Origin: Agromyces cavernae
GTDB lineage: Bacteria; Actinomycetota; Actinomycetes; Actinomycetales; Microbacteriaceae
Assembly (NCBI RefSeq): GCF_021044935.1
Contig: NZ_JAJNMP010000001.1
Coordinates: 372,001 to 436,000, forward strand
DNA: 64,000 bases
Direction: 5' to 3'
The notes below the pieces were generated by a model that was not told the DNA's origin, searched no databases, and saw only the letters and a list, made by a program, of their open reading frames with translations. The stretch's first letter is position 1, and every line of letters starts with the position of its first letter. Shown one piece after another: positions 1-8,524 of the stretch. Both the position numbers and the translations under genes were made by a program.

Positions 1-67
1 CTCCGGTTCGATCCCGAACGCTACCGTGCGTCAATCATCGAACTCCTCGCAGGACTGGTGCGTGCGC

Positions 68-790
68 GTGTCTGAGTCCGACGGGAGTCTCTCGGTGGTC
101 ACCGTGGTCTTCGAGGCGGAGGTGCCGCTGCTCGAGCTTCAGGCGAGATCGATCGCGCGGCACGTGGCAGACGGCGTGTTCGACGAGTACCTCGTCATCG
201 ACGACACCCGCACCGGGTTGTCACCGCGAGCCCGACGACGTATTCATGCCGCACTCGGAATACACGGCAGCCGCCTGGCTGTCACCTCGCGTCACGGGTT
301 CGGCACTGCGGAGTCCGTGTCGGGAGGGCGCTCGCTGCAGAGGCTGACGCCGATGGCCGCGAGGCAGGTCGCTGCGGACCACTATGTCGTGCTCGCCGCG
401 ATGGACCACTTCATCGAGTCGACCACGCGCGCGGACATCGACTCGGTCATCGGGACCCCGCACGGCGGGGTCGCGACGGGTGCGACGCCCGACGAACTCG
501 TGTCGGGCCGTTCCCTCGTCAGTCCGACGGTCTGGGCCGACCGCTCGGACCCCGATGACGTCCGCTCCGTGCTCGAGCAGGCGGCCTTCTCCGACACCAC
601 GACCCTCGCCGTGGATCGTCGCGCGCTCGTGCGCCTGCGTCCCGAGAGCGTGCGGGAGCTCGCCGCCTTCTGGGCCGGTCATGGGCTGTTCCGTTCGAGC
701 ACCGAGGCGAGGCGCTTCATCCGGCGATTCCGGGCCGCGTACCTGCGGTCGATGGTCGCGAGGGGAATCCGCGAACGGATGTCCCGCTGA
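68..790 (+). CDS. DUF6492-like protein (possible glycosyltransferase), EPS locus
   Basis: A 240-aa protein from the GTG at 68. It opens with a hydrophobic beta strand followed by a Leu-rich helix (TVVFEAEVPLLELQARS) and an EYLVIDD strand, a layout I associate with DUF6492 proteins of actinobacterial EPS loci. That assignment is from memory and is weak. The reading frame is open to the left edge, with other GTGs at 26 and 62. I prefer 68 (or 62) because a GCAGGAC stretch at 49-55 can act as ribosome binding site and because the first strand then starts right after the start codon. It converges with the flippase gene. A truncation by the window edge cannot be excluded. Function is not known. 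Confidence 0.55.
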   Translation: MSESDGSLSVVTVVFEAEVPLLELQARSIARHVADGVFDEYLVIDDTRTGLSPRARRRIHAALGIHGSRLAVTSRHGFGTAESVSGGRSLQRLTPMAARQVAADHYVVLAAMDHFIESTTRADIDSVIGTPHGGVATGATPDELVSGRSLVSPTVWADRSDPDDVRSVLEQAAFSDTTTLAVDRRALVRLRPESVRELAAFWAGHGLFRSSTEARRFIRRFRAAYLRSMVARGIRERMSR

Positions 791-796
791 CCCGGC

Positions 797-2287
797 TCAC
801 CGACCCAAGCGCCCGCGTTCGCGGCGCAGCATGCGGAGCATCGCCCGGAGCTCGCCGAGATCGCGACGGACGACCGGGAGGATCGCGGCGATGCCATAGG
901 CCGCGACCGTTGCGAGCGCCGCCACGGCAACTCGGGCCCAGGCCGCCAACGGCTCGGTGAGGGTCACCGCGCCGTAGGCGAACGCGGCGCCCCACCCGGC
1001 GAGGAGAGACATGCGCACGATGCCCCAGGCGAGCGTGCGGGTCGGCACGCCTTCGATGACTCGCGAGATCCATGCCAGTGAGATGGGCCACGACACGGTC
1101 GGCGCGACCGCATACCCGATCGCGACACCGATCAGCCCCCACTGCGACCCGATGAGGATGCACACGACCTTGATCGCCACGCTCACCAGGTTGTACCTGA
1201 ACAGCGGGCCGGTGATGCCCTTCGAGACGTACACCCAGTAGCTCGCGGAGTTCAGCGTCTGGAACACGGCGGCGACGGCGAGCAGGCTCAGCACCGGGGC
1301 CGCTTCAGCCCAGCCCGGACCGAGCAGCAGGTCGGTCAGCGGAACGCCCGCGCCGATGACGAAGGCGAGCACCACGACGATGGTGTACCCGAGGCCGACC
1401 TGCCCGACACGCACGAACTCCCAGTACCTCGCACCCTCCGCCTGGAGGCGCGAGAGGATCGGCACCGCGACGTTGGTGATGGGCGCCCGCAACTGGTTCG
1501 CGGTGTTCATCACGACGTGGAACGCGCGGTTGTAGATGCCGAGCTGCGCCGCGCCGAACCGCACGCCGATGACGACGGAGTCGACGTTGCCTCCGACGTA
1601 GGTCACCATCTGCGTCGCCACCATGTTCCAGCCGAAGCGCATGAAGCCGCCGACGGGAACACCTCGGTTCGGCAGTCCCGGGAGCCAGCCGCCGAAGACG
1701 ACCACGAGCGCGAGCGTTGCGACCGAGACGCCGAGCAGCTGCGCGACGAGGGCCCAGGGGCCGGTGCCCGCCAGCCCCATGGCGATGCCGACCCCCAGCC
1801 CGACCGCCGCAGCGGCGACGTCGGTGATCGCCAGCGACCTGAACTGCAGCGCCCGGTTGAGGCTCGCCCGGTACTGCGTCGTGAGCCCGTTCAGCAGGAA
1901 CGCGACGGAGGCGAGCTGTGCGAGCGGGGCGAGTTCCTCGCGACCGTAGAGCGCCGCGATCCCCCATGACGAGAGGAACACCGCGACCGCCAGCGTCGCG
2001 CCGATCGCGGTGTTGATCCAGAAGAGGTTGCTCCGCTGCCGCTCGGTGAGCACGGGGGCCTGCACCGCCGCCTGCGAAAGCCCGAAGTCACGGAACACCT
2101 CGGCGATGCCGGCGATCGACATGACCATGGCGAAGAGTCCGAAGTCGGCGGGCGACAGCAGACGTGCCAGGATGACGACCGAGGCGAGCTGGATGAGGAT
2201 GCGGAGCACCTGGCCCGCACTGGTGACCGCCGCCCCGCGAATCGCACGGCGCCCGAGGCCGTCGCTCTCCGCGGATCGTTCGCTCAT
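797..2287 (-). CDS. wzx: Wzx-like polysaccharide flippase (MATE/MOP superfamily)
   Basis: A 496-aa integral membrane protein with about 12-14 hydrophobic segments spread over its length and an N-terminal GRRAIRGAAVTSAGQ motif followed by LARLLSPADFG, typical of lipopolysaccharide-type flippases of the MOP exporter superfamily. It would move undecaprenyl-diphosphate-linked repeat units across the membrane before Wzy polymerisation. The frame stays open to 2443, but the ATG at 2287 (MSERSAESDG) gives the usual short hydrophilic head; the upstream extension is Arg/Pro-rich and looks non-coding. No good Shine-Dalgarno is seen. It is the only clear Wzx in the window although there are two Wzy polymerases. 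It is transcribed divergently from the FrhB-like gene. Confidence 0.85.
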   Translation of the reverse strand: MSERSAESDGLGRRAIRGAAVTSAGQVLRILIQLASVVILARLLSPADFGLFAMVMSIAGIAEVFRDFGLSQAAVQAPVLTERQRSNLFWINTAIGATLAVAVFLSSWGIAALYGREELAPLAQLASVAFLLNGLTTQYRASLNRALQFRSLAITDVAAAAVGLGVGIAMGLAGTGPWALVAQLLGVSVATLALVVVFGGWLPGLPNRGVPVGGFMRFGWNMVATQMVTYVGGNVDSVVIGVRFGAAQLGIYNRAFHVVMNTANQLRAPITNVAVPILSRLQAEGARYWEFVRVGQVGLGYTIVVVLAFVIGAGVPLTDLLLGPGWAEAAPVLSLLAVAAVFQTLNSASYWVYVSKGITGPLFRYNLVSVAIKVVCILIGSQWGLIGVAIGYAVAPTVSWPISLAWISRVIEGVPTRTLAWGIVRMSLLAGWGAAFAYGAVTLTEPLAAWARVAVAALATVAAYGIAAILPVVRRDLGELRAMLRMLRRERGRLGR

Positions 2288-2484
2288 CGCGCCGGGCGAG
2301 ATGCGAGCGTGTGCGGATCGGATGTGCAGGGATGGTCGCCGTGCATGCCCCCTCCGGCGCTGTGAAGCCAGCGGCATCAGTCTATTGGGGGCCCCGGGGC
2401 TTCCGCGTACGATGAATGACGGGGCACCGGCCGGGACGTGCATGCCGGGTGTCGCTGTCGATCGCCGATCCGGAGGTGATCTCC

Positions 2485-3732
2485 GTGACCTCAGCGCGGG
2501 AACGACAGAAGCTCGACGCCGCGATCCGACGTGTCGTCGAGCGCAACGCGTGCATCGGCTGCGGGTTCTGCACGAGTCTCGACCCCTCGCTCGAGTTGCG
2601 TCTCGACGCCGACGGGTTCCTCAGGCCTCACCGCACGGGCGCTGCCGGCACCGTCGCGGAAGACGCCGCGCGCACGTTCGAACAGGCGTGCCCCGGATGT
2701 CGCGTGGACGCGGTTCGTCCGCCGGGAAGCCGTCGACACCCGACCATGGGCTCCTATTTCGGCGTGTGGGAGGCATGGGCGAGCGACGAGGCGGTGCGAT
2801 ATCGCGGCAGCAGCGGCGGCGCCCTCACCGCGCTGCACGGCTGGCTCCTCGAGAGCGGGCGCGCCAGCCGGATCGCGTCCGCATCGGTCGGTTCGGAGCC
2901 CCGGCGCACCGTACCCGTCACGATCACCACGAAGGAGGCCGCGCTGGCGGCGGCGGGCTCGCGCTACGCGCCGGTCGGCGTGCTGTCGAATCGCGACACG
3001 TGGTCGAGCGAGGCGATCACCGCCAAGCCGTGCGAGATCTCGGCGGTCAGGGCGGCGGCCGGCGCATCCGGTCGCCCATCGGACGCGGAGCACGCGATCC
3101 TGCTCTCGTTCTTCTGCGCCGGAACACCGTCGCAGGATGCGACCGGAGATCTTCTCGCGAGGCTCGAGGTGCCGGCCGACGGGCCGGTCGACGAACTCTG
3201 GTACCGCGGTCGAGGATGGCCCGGCCGCTTCACGGTACGCACCGCGAGGGCTGAGGCGTCCCTGAGCTATGACGAGTCCTGGGGTGACGTTCTCGGTCCG
3301 GCGACGCATTGGCGTTGCAAGCTGTGCCCCGACGGCGTGGGCGAGTCGGCCGACGTCGTCGCCGCCGACCTGTGGAGTGTCGACGACCGCGGCTACCCGG
3401 TGTTCACCGAGGGACCGGGATCGAGCGGGCTCATCGCCCGCACGCAGCGAGGTCTCGAAGCCGTCAACGCCGCCGCGGCCGCGGGCGCGATCGTCGTGCG
3501 GTCGATTCGGATGTCGGAGCTCGCGAACGCGCAACCGCTGCAGCGCAAGCGTCGGCTCTCGCTCTTCGGCCGCCTGCTCGGCAGCCGGCTCGCCGGCGTA
3601 CGCGGCCCCCGCTACCGAGGATTCCGGCTCTGGGCGCTGGCGCTCGCGCATCCCCGCCTGAACCTGCGGGCTGCGCGCGGAACCCGCGCACGGATCCGGC
3701 GATCGACCGCGACGACCGGATCCGCGCCGTGA
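2485..3732 (+). CDS. FrhB-like Fe-S protein (coenzyme F420 hydrogenase/dehydrogenase beta-subunit family), EPS-associated
   Basis: A 415-aa protein with an N-terminal cysteine motif CIGCGFC near residues 22-28, a second CPGC, and a later RCKLCPDG motif, followed by DVVAADLW. This is the pattern of FrhB/FdhB-type proteins binding 4Fe-4S clusters. Members without a hydrogenase partner are often found in polysaccharide loci beside pyruvyl transferases, where their reaction is unknown. The start is set by GGAGG at 2472-2476, eight bases before GTG 2485; the longer frame from 2416 lacks this. Its stop overlaps the start of the GT2 gene (GTGA), so the two are translationally coupled. The C-terminal about 60 residues are very basic. 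The substrate cannot be read from the sequence. Confidence 0.8.
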   Translation: MTSARERQKLDAAIRRVVERNACIGCGFCTSLDPSLELRLDADGFLRPHRTGAAGTVAEDAARTFEQACPGCRVDAVRPPGSRRHPTMGSYFGVWEAWASDEAVRYRGSSGGALTALHGWLLESGRASRIASASVGSEPRRTVPVTITTKEAALAAAGSRYAPVGVLSNRDTWSSEAITAKPCEISAVRAAAGASGRPSDAEHAILLSFFCAGTPSQDATGDLLARLEVPADGPVDELWYRGRGWPGRFTVRTARAEASLSYDESWGDVLGPATHWRCKLCPDGVGESADVVAADLWSVDDRGYPVFTEGPGSSGLIARTQRGLEAVNAAAAAGAIVVRSIRMSELANAQPLQRKRRLSLFGRLLGSRLAGVRGPRYRGFRLWALALAHPRLNLRAARGTRARIRRSTATTGSAP

Positions 3733-4670
3733 GGTCGCCGCGCAACGGCAACGACCCCGGCGCCGGTGCCGATGGCGATCGGCTCGCCCTCGTCGTCGTG
3801 AACTTCGCATCGGCATCGCTGCTCGCAGCGAATCTCGTCGATCCCCGCCTTCGAGGGGTCATCGGATGCATCGTGGTCGTCGACAATCGGAGCACGATCG
3901 AGGAGACGCGCCGCGTGCGGGAGTTGTGCGCCACGAACGACTGGATCCTCGTCGAGCTCCCGCGCAACGAGGGGTTCGGTGCCGGCGTGAATGCCGGCGT
4001 CGCGCGTGCTCGCGAACTCGCGTGCACGCGGGTGCTCGCGCTGAATCCCGACGCGACGATCGACGCCGACTCGGTCAGGGCGCTCCTCACCGCGAGCAGG
4101 GCCGACCCGCGCGCGCTCGTCGCTCCGCGGATCGTCCGGCCCGATGCGACGGTGTGGTTCGCGGGCGCCGTGCTCGACCAACGGAACGGCACCACACGAC
4201 GCGCGCGCGACGACGAACTCGGGGGCCGGACGACCTGGCAGACCGGGGCCGCGTTCCTGGCGCCGATCCCGATGTGGGACGAGGTCGGCGGGTTCGACGA
4301 CGACTACTTCATGTACTGGGAGGACATCGACCTCTCGTGGCGTTGGCACGAAGCCGGCGGGAGGCTGGCCCTGGTCGAGAGCGCCACGGCCGTGCATGAT
4401 GCCGGCGGCACCCAGGCCGGCGCCGGCAAATCGCCCATGTACGTCTACTTCAACTGCCGGAACCGTCTGCTCTTCGCACGCAAGCGGTTCGGCTCGCGCT
4501 ACGGGAGGAGGTGGTGGCGGGGCAGCATCGCCTACGGCTGGAGTGTCGCAACGCGCGGAAGCCGGCGGATGCTCGCGAAGCATCCGCTGCTGCTCTGGTC
4601 GGCGCTCAGGGGTACGCTCGCCGGCGCATTCGGGAGCCTCACGCCTCGGTACGCCTCGGCACGTCGCTGA
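3729..4670 (+). CDS. Glycosyltransferase family 2 (rhamnosyltransferase-like)
   Basis: A 313-aa GT-A enzyme. The N-terminal strand LALVVVNF, VDNRS, then LPRNEGFGAGVNAGV, LNPDA (DxD equivalent) and GGFDDDYFMYWEDIDLSWR are the classical motifs of WcaA/rhamnosyltransferase-like GT2 proteins. It would transfer a sugar from a nucleotide donor to the lipid-linked repeat unit on the cytoplasmic face. The start is the GTG overlapping the upstream TGA by GTGA. The frame is open farther upstream, but that part is the shadow of the FrhB-like gene. It converges with the bifunctional glycosyltransferase with only 7 bases between the stops. Confidence 0.88.
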   Translation: MRSPRNGNDPGAGADGDRLALVVVNFASASLLAANLVDPRLRGVIGCIVVVDNRSTIEETRRVRELCATNDWILVELPRNEGFGAGVNAGVARARELACTRVLALNPDATIDADSVRALLTASRADPRALVAPRIVRPDATVWFAGAVLDQRNGTTRRARDDELGGRTTWQTGAAFLAPIPMWDEVGGFDDDYFMYWEDIDLSWRWHEAGGRLALVESATAVHDAGGTQAGAGKSPMYVYFNCRNRLLFARKRFGSRYGRRWWRGSIAYGWSVATRGSRRMLAKHPLLLWSALRGTLAGAFGSLTPRYASARR

Positions 4671-4677
4671 TGACGTC

Positions 4678-6657
4678 TCACGTCGTCGACGATCGCCGCC
4701 GCCCGTACTCGTCATGCGCGTAGCCGAGCGCGCCGGCGATCATGCCGAGGCCGCGACTCGCCGTACGCAGTCCGTGCGCCCGATGGCGCAGCGAACCGGA
4801 GACCGCCCCGATGGCCCAGCGCACGCCTCCGCCGAGGATTCGCGTCGCTCCGCGGCCGAATGCACGCACCCGCTCGATGAATCCGCGGGCAGCCGATCGC
4901 GCGAGCGCGATGCGCACGCGGGCGGAGGTGTTGCCGAACCGGAAGGTCCGAGTGAGTACCCACGAGCGCGTGAAGCGCCCTGGATCCTCCTGCTCGATCA
5001 CGACGGCGTCCTGCGCCCAACGGATCGTGCCACCTCGTTGAGTCAGCTGCAGGGTGAACAGACTGTCGCTGCCGCCGGTGAGCCCGAATCGCTCGTCGAA
5101 GGTCAGCCCGAGGCGGCGCACCTCGTCGAGATCGAGGAGGAGGTTGTTCGTCGCGGCCTCGCTCATCAGCTGGCCGTGGGTCCGTGTCGGGCGCCGGAAC
5201 GCGCCGCTCTGGGTGACCCAGGGCTCCACGTCGTGGGGGAACCGCGTCACCACCCGGCCGGCGACCGCGGTCGGCCGTGTCGTCGTGTGCATCTCGATCA
5301 TGGCGTGGAGCCACCCGGGCTCGGGGGTCTCGTCGTCGTCGATGAAGAGCATGAGGCCGTTCGCGCACTCGTCGAGCGCCCGGTTGCGGACCGCGGCGAT
5401 GCCGGGCCGCGGTTCGACGACGTACCGCACGCCGTGCTCGCCGGCGATGCGCTCGCCGGACCCGGCGGGGTCGTTGTCGACGACCAGGATCGAGCAGTGC
5501 ATCGGGGGGTCGGGCAGCGCGTTCTCGGCGTCGACCTGCTCCCGAACCGTGCTGAGCGCGTGGGCGAGCGCGTCCGGCCGCCGGAACGTCGGGATCGCGA
5601 CGGTGAGCTCGGAGGCACGGCCCCTGATCGTCGTCGTCGCCGAAGCCGGGGTCGATCGGCCGTGGCGACGGGCGATGGCCAGGGCGTAGGCGTGGGCGTG
5701 GCGGACGCCGGCGTCGTGCCATTCGCGACCGCTGAGATCGGGCGCCGCTCGGGGCGGCTCCGCCCGTAGTGCCTGAATGGCCTCGAGCAGTGCACGAGCG
5801 GTGAGTTCGCCGGCGAACACGTGCACCCATCCCGGACCCACTTCCGATGACAGCGCGCGATTGAGGTCGTTGTCGGGTACGAGCACAGGGCGACCGAGCG
5901 AGAGTGCCGCCAGGGCGGCGCCCGAGTTGTGCATGAAGCGATACGGCAGCACGACGAGTTCGCTCGACGTGACCACGTCGGCGAACTCGCGCTCACTGAC
6001 GTAGCGCAGCGTCGTGTCGAGCCCACCGAGCCGTTCGGTCGCGGCGCGCAGCCGGCGCTCGATGACGTCGTTCGCGGGCTTGCCAGAGATGCGGAGCGTG
6101 AGCGTCGGATCGATGGCGGATGCCTCGGCGAACGCGTCGACGAGACGCTCGACCCCCTTGTACGGCTTGATGAGGCCGGCATACCCGAGCTGTCCGGGAA
6201 CCGCCTCCGCACGCGGCATCCGTTCGAACCATGTTCGGTAGTGGCCGTGCGGAATCAGCACCGACGGCACGCCTGCGACCTCGGGGGTCGCGGCGGCGAT
6301 GCGGATGCGCACATCGGTGCGCCGTTCCAGCGCTCGGATGAGGGCACGATCGAGGTACCGGCCCGATGGCGGCGTGACATTGTGCACGGTGCGCACGACG
6401 CCGATCCGGCGCAGGCGCACTCGTGCGACGAGACACGCCAGGGCGGCCCGCTTGCCGGCCTTCGTCCACCAGTGACTCGCGGCCAGCAGGACGTCGGGCC
6501 AGTGGATGTGCAGCACGTCGTATCGCTCGGTGAGGGCGGCACGCCACGAGAAGGGAACGTGCTCGATCGTCGGCTCCTCGGCGAGCGCGTCCCTCAGCAT
6601 GACGATGTACGGATTCGTCGTGTCACGCGGTTCGCCGAAGGTCTGCAGCACTCGCAT
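4678..6657 (-). CDS. Bifunctional glycosyltransferase: N-terminal GT-B domain fused to C-terminal GT2 domain
   Basis: A 659-aa protein. Residues 1 to about 340 are a GT-B fold related to GumK/beta-mannosyltransferase-like enzymes (DVLHIHWPD, GYAGLIKPYKGVERLV, VVLPYRFMHNSGAALAALSLGRPVL). Residues about 350-600 are a GT-A family 2 domain (LTVAIPTFRRPDALAHAL, SILVVDND, PGIAAVRNRAL, LMLFIDDDETPEPGW). A short basic linker of about 20 residues joins them. The start ATG at 6657 has AGGGGG four bases upstream; the frame from 6741 is longer but has no such site. The fusion implies two consecutive sugar additions by one polypeptide. It is divergent from the beta-helix gene. Confidence 0.87.
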   Translation of the reverse strand: MRVLQTFGEPRDTTNPYIVMLRDALAEEPTIEHVPFSWRAALTERYDVLHIHWPDVLLAASHWWTKAGKRAALACLVARVRLRRIGVVRTVHNVTPPSGRYLDRALIRALERRTDVRIRIAAATPEVAGVPSVLIPHGHYRTWFERMPRAEAVPGQLGYAGLIKPYKGVERLVDAFAEASAIDPTLTLRISGKPANDVIERRLRAATERLGGLDTTLRYVSEREFADVVTSSELVVLPYRFMHNSGAALAALSLGRPVLVPDNDLNRALSSEVGPGWVHVFAGELTARALLEAIQALRAEPPRAAPDLSGREWHDAGVRHAHAYALAIARRHGRSTPASATTTIRGRASELTVAIPTFRRPDALAHALSTVREQVDAENALPDPPMHCSILVVDNDPAGSGERIAGEHGVRYVVEPRPGIAAVRNRALDECANGLMLFIDDDETPEPGWLHAMIEMHTTTRPTAVAGRVVTRFPHDVEPWVTQSGAFRRPTRTHGQLMSEAATNNLLLDLDEVRRLGLTFDERFGLTGGSDSLFTLQLTQRGGTIRWAQDAVVIEQEDPGRFTRSWVLTRTFRFGNTSARVRIALARSAARGFIERVRAFGRGATRILGGGVRWAIGAVSGSLRHRAHGLRTASRGLGMIAGALGYAHDEYGRRRSSTT

Positions 6658-6900
6658 CGGGCCCCCTGTCCGCGCCTGCGCAGTCGCGACATCCGATCGC
6701 CGGCCGCCTCGCCCCGTTGACGGGACGGTCCAGCAACCCAAGTGAGCTGTACTCGATTCTCACAGGTTGCGGCGGCTAATATCCATCGGATACCCGAACA
6801 GCCAGTCAGCCGACAGGCCCCTCACGGAGGTGGCGCCAGTGGTCGGCGGCGAGCAGCGGTCGTGGGTCGCCGCTCGTCGACGTGAATTCGAAACTCTGGA
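6658..6900. promoter_or_regulatory. Divergent intergenic region with candidate promoter for the beta-helix gene
   Basis: 243 bases separate the bifunctional GT and the secreted beta-helix gene. On the + strand a TAATAT hexamer lies at 6777-6782, AT-rich for this DNA and close to a consensus -10. No clear TTGACA lies 17 bases upstream. If used, it would leave a 5' leader of more than 100 nt. No gene is seen here. Confidence 0.35.
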
Positions 6901-8502
6901 ATGAAGCACAAGAAGCAGAAGCACAAGAAGCAACCCGACAAGAAGAAGAAGTTCGCTCTCGTAGCGCTCCTCACCACCTCCATCGCACTCGCGCCGATCG
7001 CGGCGCTCACCGCCATCGCACCCGCATCGGCGACGACCGTCTCCAGCGCATCCAAGACGCTGCAGCCCGGATCCTCGTACGTGACGCGAGCCCCAGGCTC
7101 CTGGACCGACGGGACCGCCGCGCTGTCGACCAAGTTCGCCGCGGTTCCCACGAGCGGCGGTGGCCTGTACACCGGCGTCCGAGTCCGGGAATCGAGCGGC
7201 AGCTACTACCTCGCCCATACCCGGACGTATCCCGACGGCACGGTGGAAGCCTCAATCCGCCGCATCGTGAACACCAACGGCACTTCGGCCGAGACCGTCA
7301 TCTCGACCCGCAAGTCGGTCGCCACGAAGGCCAAGGCCGGATCCGCGCTCGCGATCAAGCTGCAGGCGACGGGTACCGACGACGTGAAGCTCCGCGCCAC
7401 GGTGTCGGTCGGCAGCGGGACTCCGCTCGTGCTCACCGCGACCGACTCGAGCTCGTCGGCGGTCGACCGTGCCGGCGCCGCGACCGGATGGGGCTACCTC
7501 TCGACGTCCACGCCGCGGATCGCCATCGCCCCCGCGAAGGTCACTTCGACTCCGGCATCGGTGACCACGCCGACGCCGACCCCTGAGCCGACGCCGACCC
7601 CCACGCCGACGCCGACCCCTGAGCCGACGCCCACGCCCGAACCGACGCCGACGCCGACGCCCACGCCCGAGCCGACGCCGACGCCCGACCCCTCGCCGGG
7701 CAACCCGTCTCCCGCCCCGGGTGAGCACCCGAGCGCCGCGACGACCGGTGTTCCCGAGGGCACGAAGCTCACCGTGCACCAGGGCGACCTCACGGTCACC
7801 ACCCCCGGCGCGGTCATCGACGGTGTCGAGGTGCGCGGCGTGCTCACCGTGAAGGCACCGAACGTCGTGATCAAGAACTCCCGCATCCTCGGCCGCGCGG
7901 TCGACAACCACATCGGTCTCGTCAACAACATCGCCTCCGGTGCCCCGTTCACGATCCAGGACTCGGAGATCACCGCGGCGAGCCCCTCCGCGTGGCAGAA
8001 CGGCATCTTCGGGAGCAACTTCACCGCGACGCGAGTCGACATCCACGGAGTGATCGACCCGATCCGCGTGATCGGCGACAACGTCGAGGTCCGCGATTCG
8101 TGGCTCCACGACAACCTCCACTACGAGCAGGATGAGTCGCGAGGCGGAACTCCGAGCCACGATGACTCGATCCAGATCGAGGCCGGCAAGAACATCACGA
8201 TCAGCGGGAATCGGATGGAGGGCGCCGACAACGCGGCGATCCAGATCACCCAGAACACGTCCAAGTCGTCGCTGGGCAGCGTCCGGATCTCGGACAACTA
8301 CTTCAACGACGGCGGCTGCACCGTGAACATCGCGAAGACGCCGGCACCGATCGGCACGTTCGCGGTGAGCGACAACGTGTTCGGCCCCGACCGCAAGTTC
8401 AAGGGGTGCGGCATCCTCGCGCCCGCCATGAACACGCCGCAGCAGTCGGGCAACACCTGGGAGAGCACCGGGGCGTCGGTCGCGCAGACGGTCCTCAAGT
8501 AA
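6901..8502 (+). CDS. Secreted right-handed beta-helix protein with Thr/Pro-rich linker
   Basis: A 533-aa exported protein. The signal peptide is odd: the n-region (residues 1-17) is almost only Lys, His and Gln, then comes a hydrophobic core and an ASA cleavage site near residue 41. Residues about 42-205 form a beta-sandwich-like module (GSYYLAHTRTYPDGTV). Residues about 220-272 are a TP/EP repeat linker. Residues about 280-530 are a parallel beta-helix (GVLTVKAPNVVIKNSRI, DDSIQIEAGKNITISGNRM, AIQITQ), as in pectate lyases and polysaccharide-processing enzymes. It may cleave, epimerise or bind the EPS outside the cell. No catalytic triad is assigned. No strong ribosome binding site is visible. 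Confidence 0.82.
   Translation: MKHKKQKHKKQPDKKKKFALVALLTTSIALAPIAALTAIAPASATTVSSASKTLQPGSSYVTRAPGSWTDGTAALSTKFAAVPTSGGGLYTGVRVRESSGSYYLAHTRTYPDGTVEASIRRIVNTNGTSAETVISTRKSVATKAKAGSALAIKLQATGTDDVKLRATVSVGSGTPLVLTATDSSSSAVDRAGAATGWGYLSTSTPRIAIAPAKVTSTPASVTTPTPTPEPTPTPTPTPTPEPTPTPEPTPTPTPTPEPTPTPDPSPGNPSPAPGEHPSAATTGVPEGTKLTVHQGDLTVTTPGAVIDGVEVRGVLTVKAPNVVIKNSRILGRAVDNHIGLVNNIASGAPFTIQDSEITAASPSAWQNGIFGSNFTATRVDIHGVIDPIRVIGDNVEVRDSWLHDNLHYEQDESRGGTPSHDDSIQIEAGKNITISGNRMEGADNAAIQITQNTSKSSLGSVRISDNYFNDGGCTVNIAKTPAPIGTFAVSDNVFGPDRKFKGCGILAPAMNTPQQSGNTWESTGASVAQTVLK
7561..7695 (+). repeat. Thr-Pro/Glu-Pro codon repeat (linker of beta-helix protein)
   Basis: About 135 bases of near-perfect ACG-CCG / CCC-ACG / GAG-CCG codon repeats encode a PTPTPEPTP-type linker. 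Such tracts are prone to slippage, so the length may vary between strains. It separates the N-terminal module from the beta-helix. Confidence 0.9.
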
Positions 8503-8524
8503 CCGCTGCGGAACGAGGCATCCG

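Noticed and set aside
7561..7695. CRISPR-like or satellite repeat
   Set aside because: The repeats are in-frame Thr/Pro/Glu codons of a protein linker without unique spacers.
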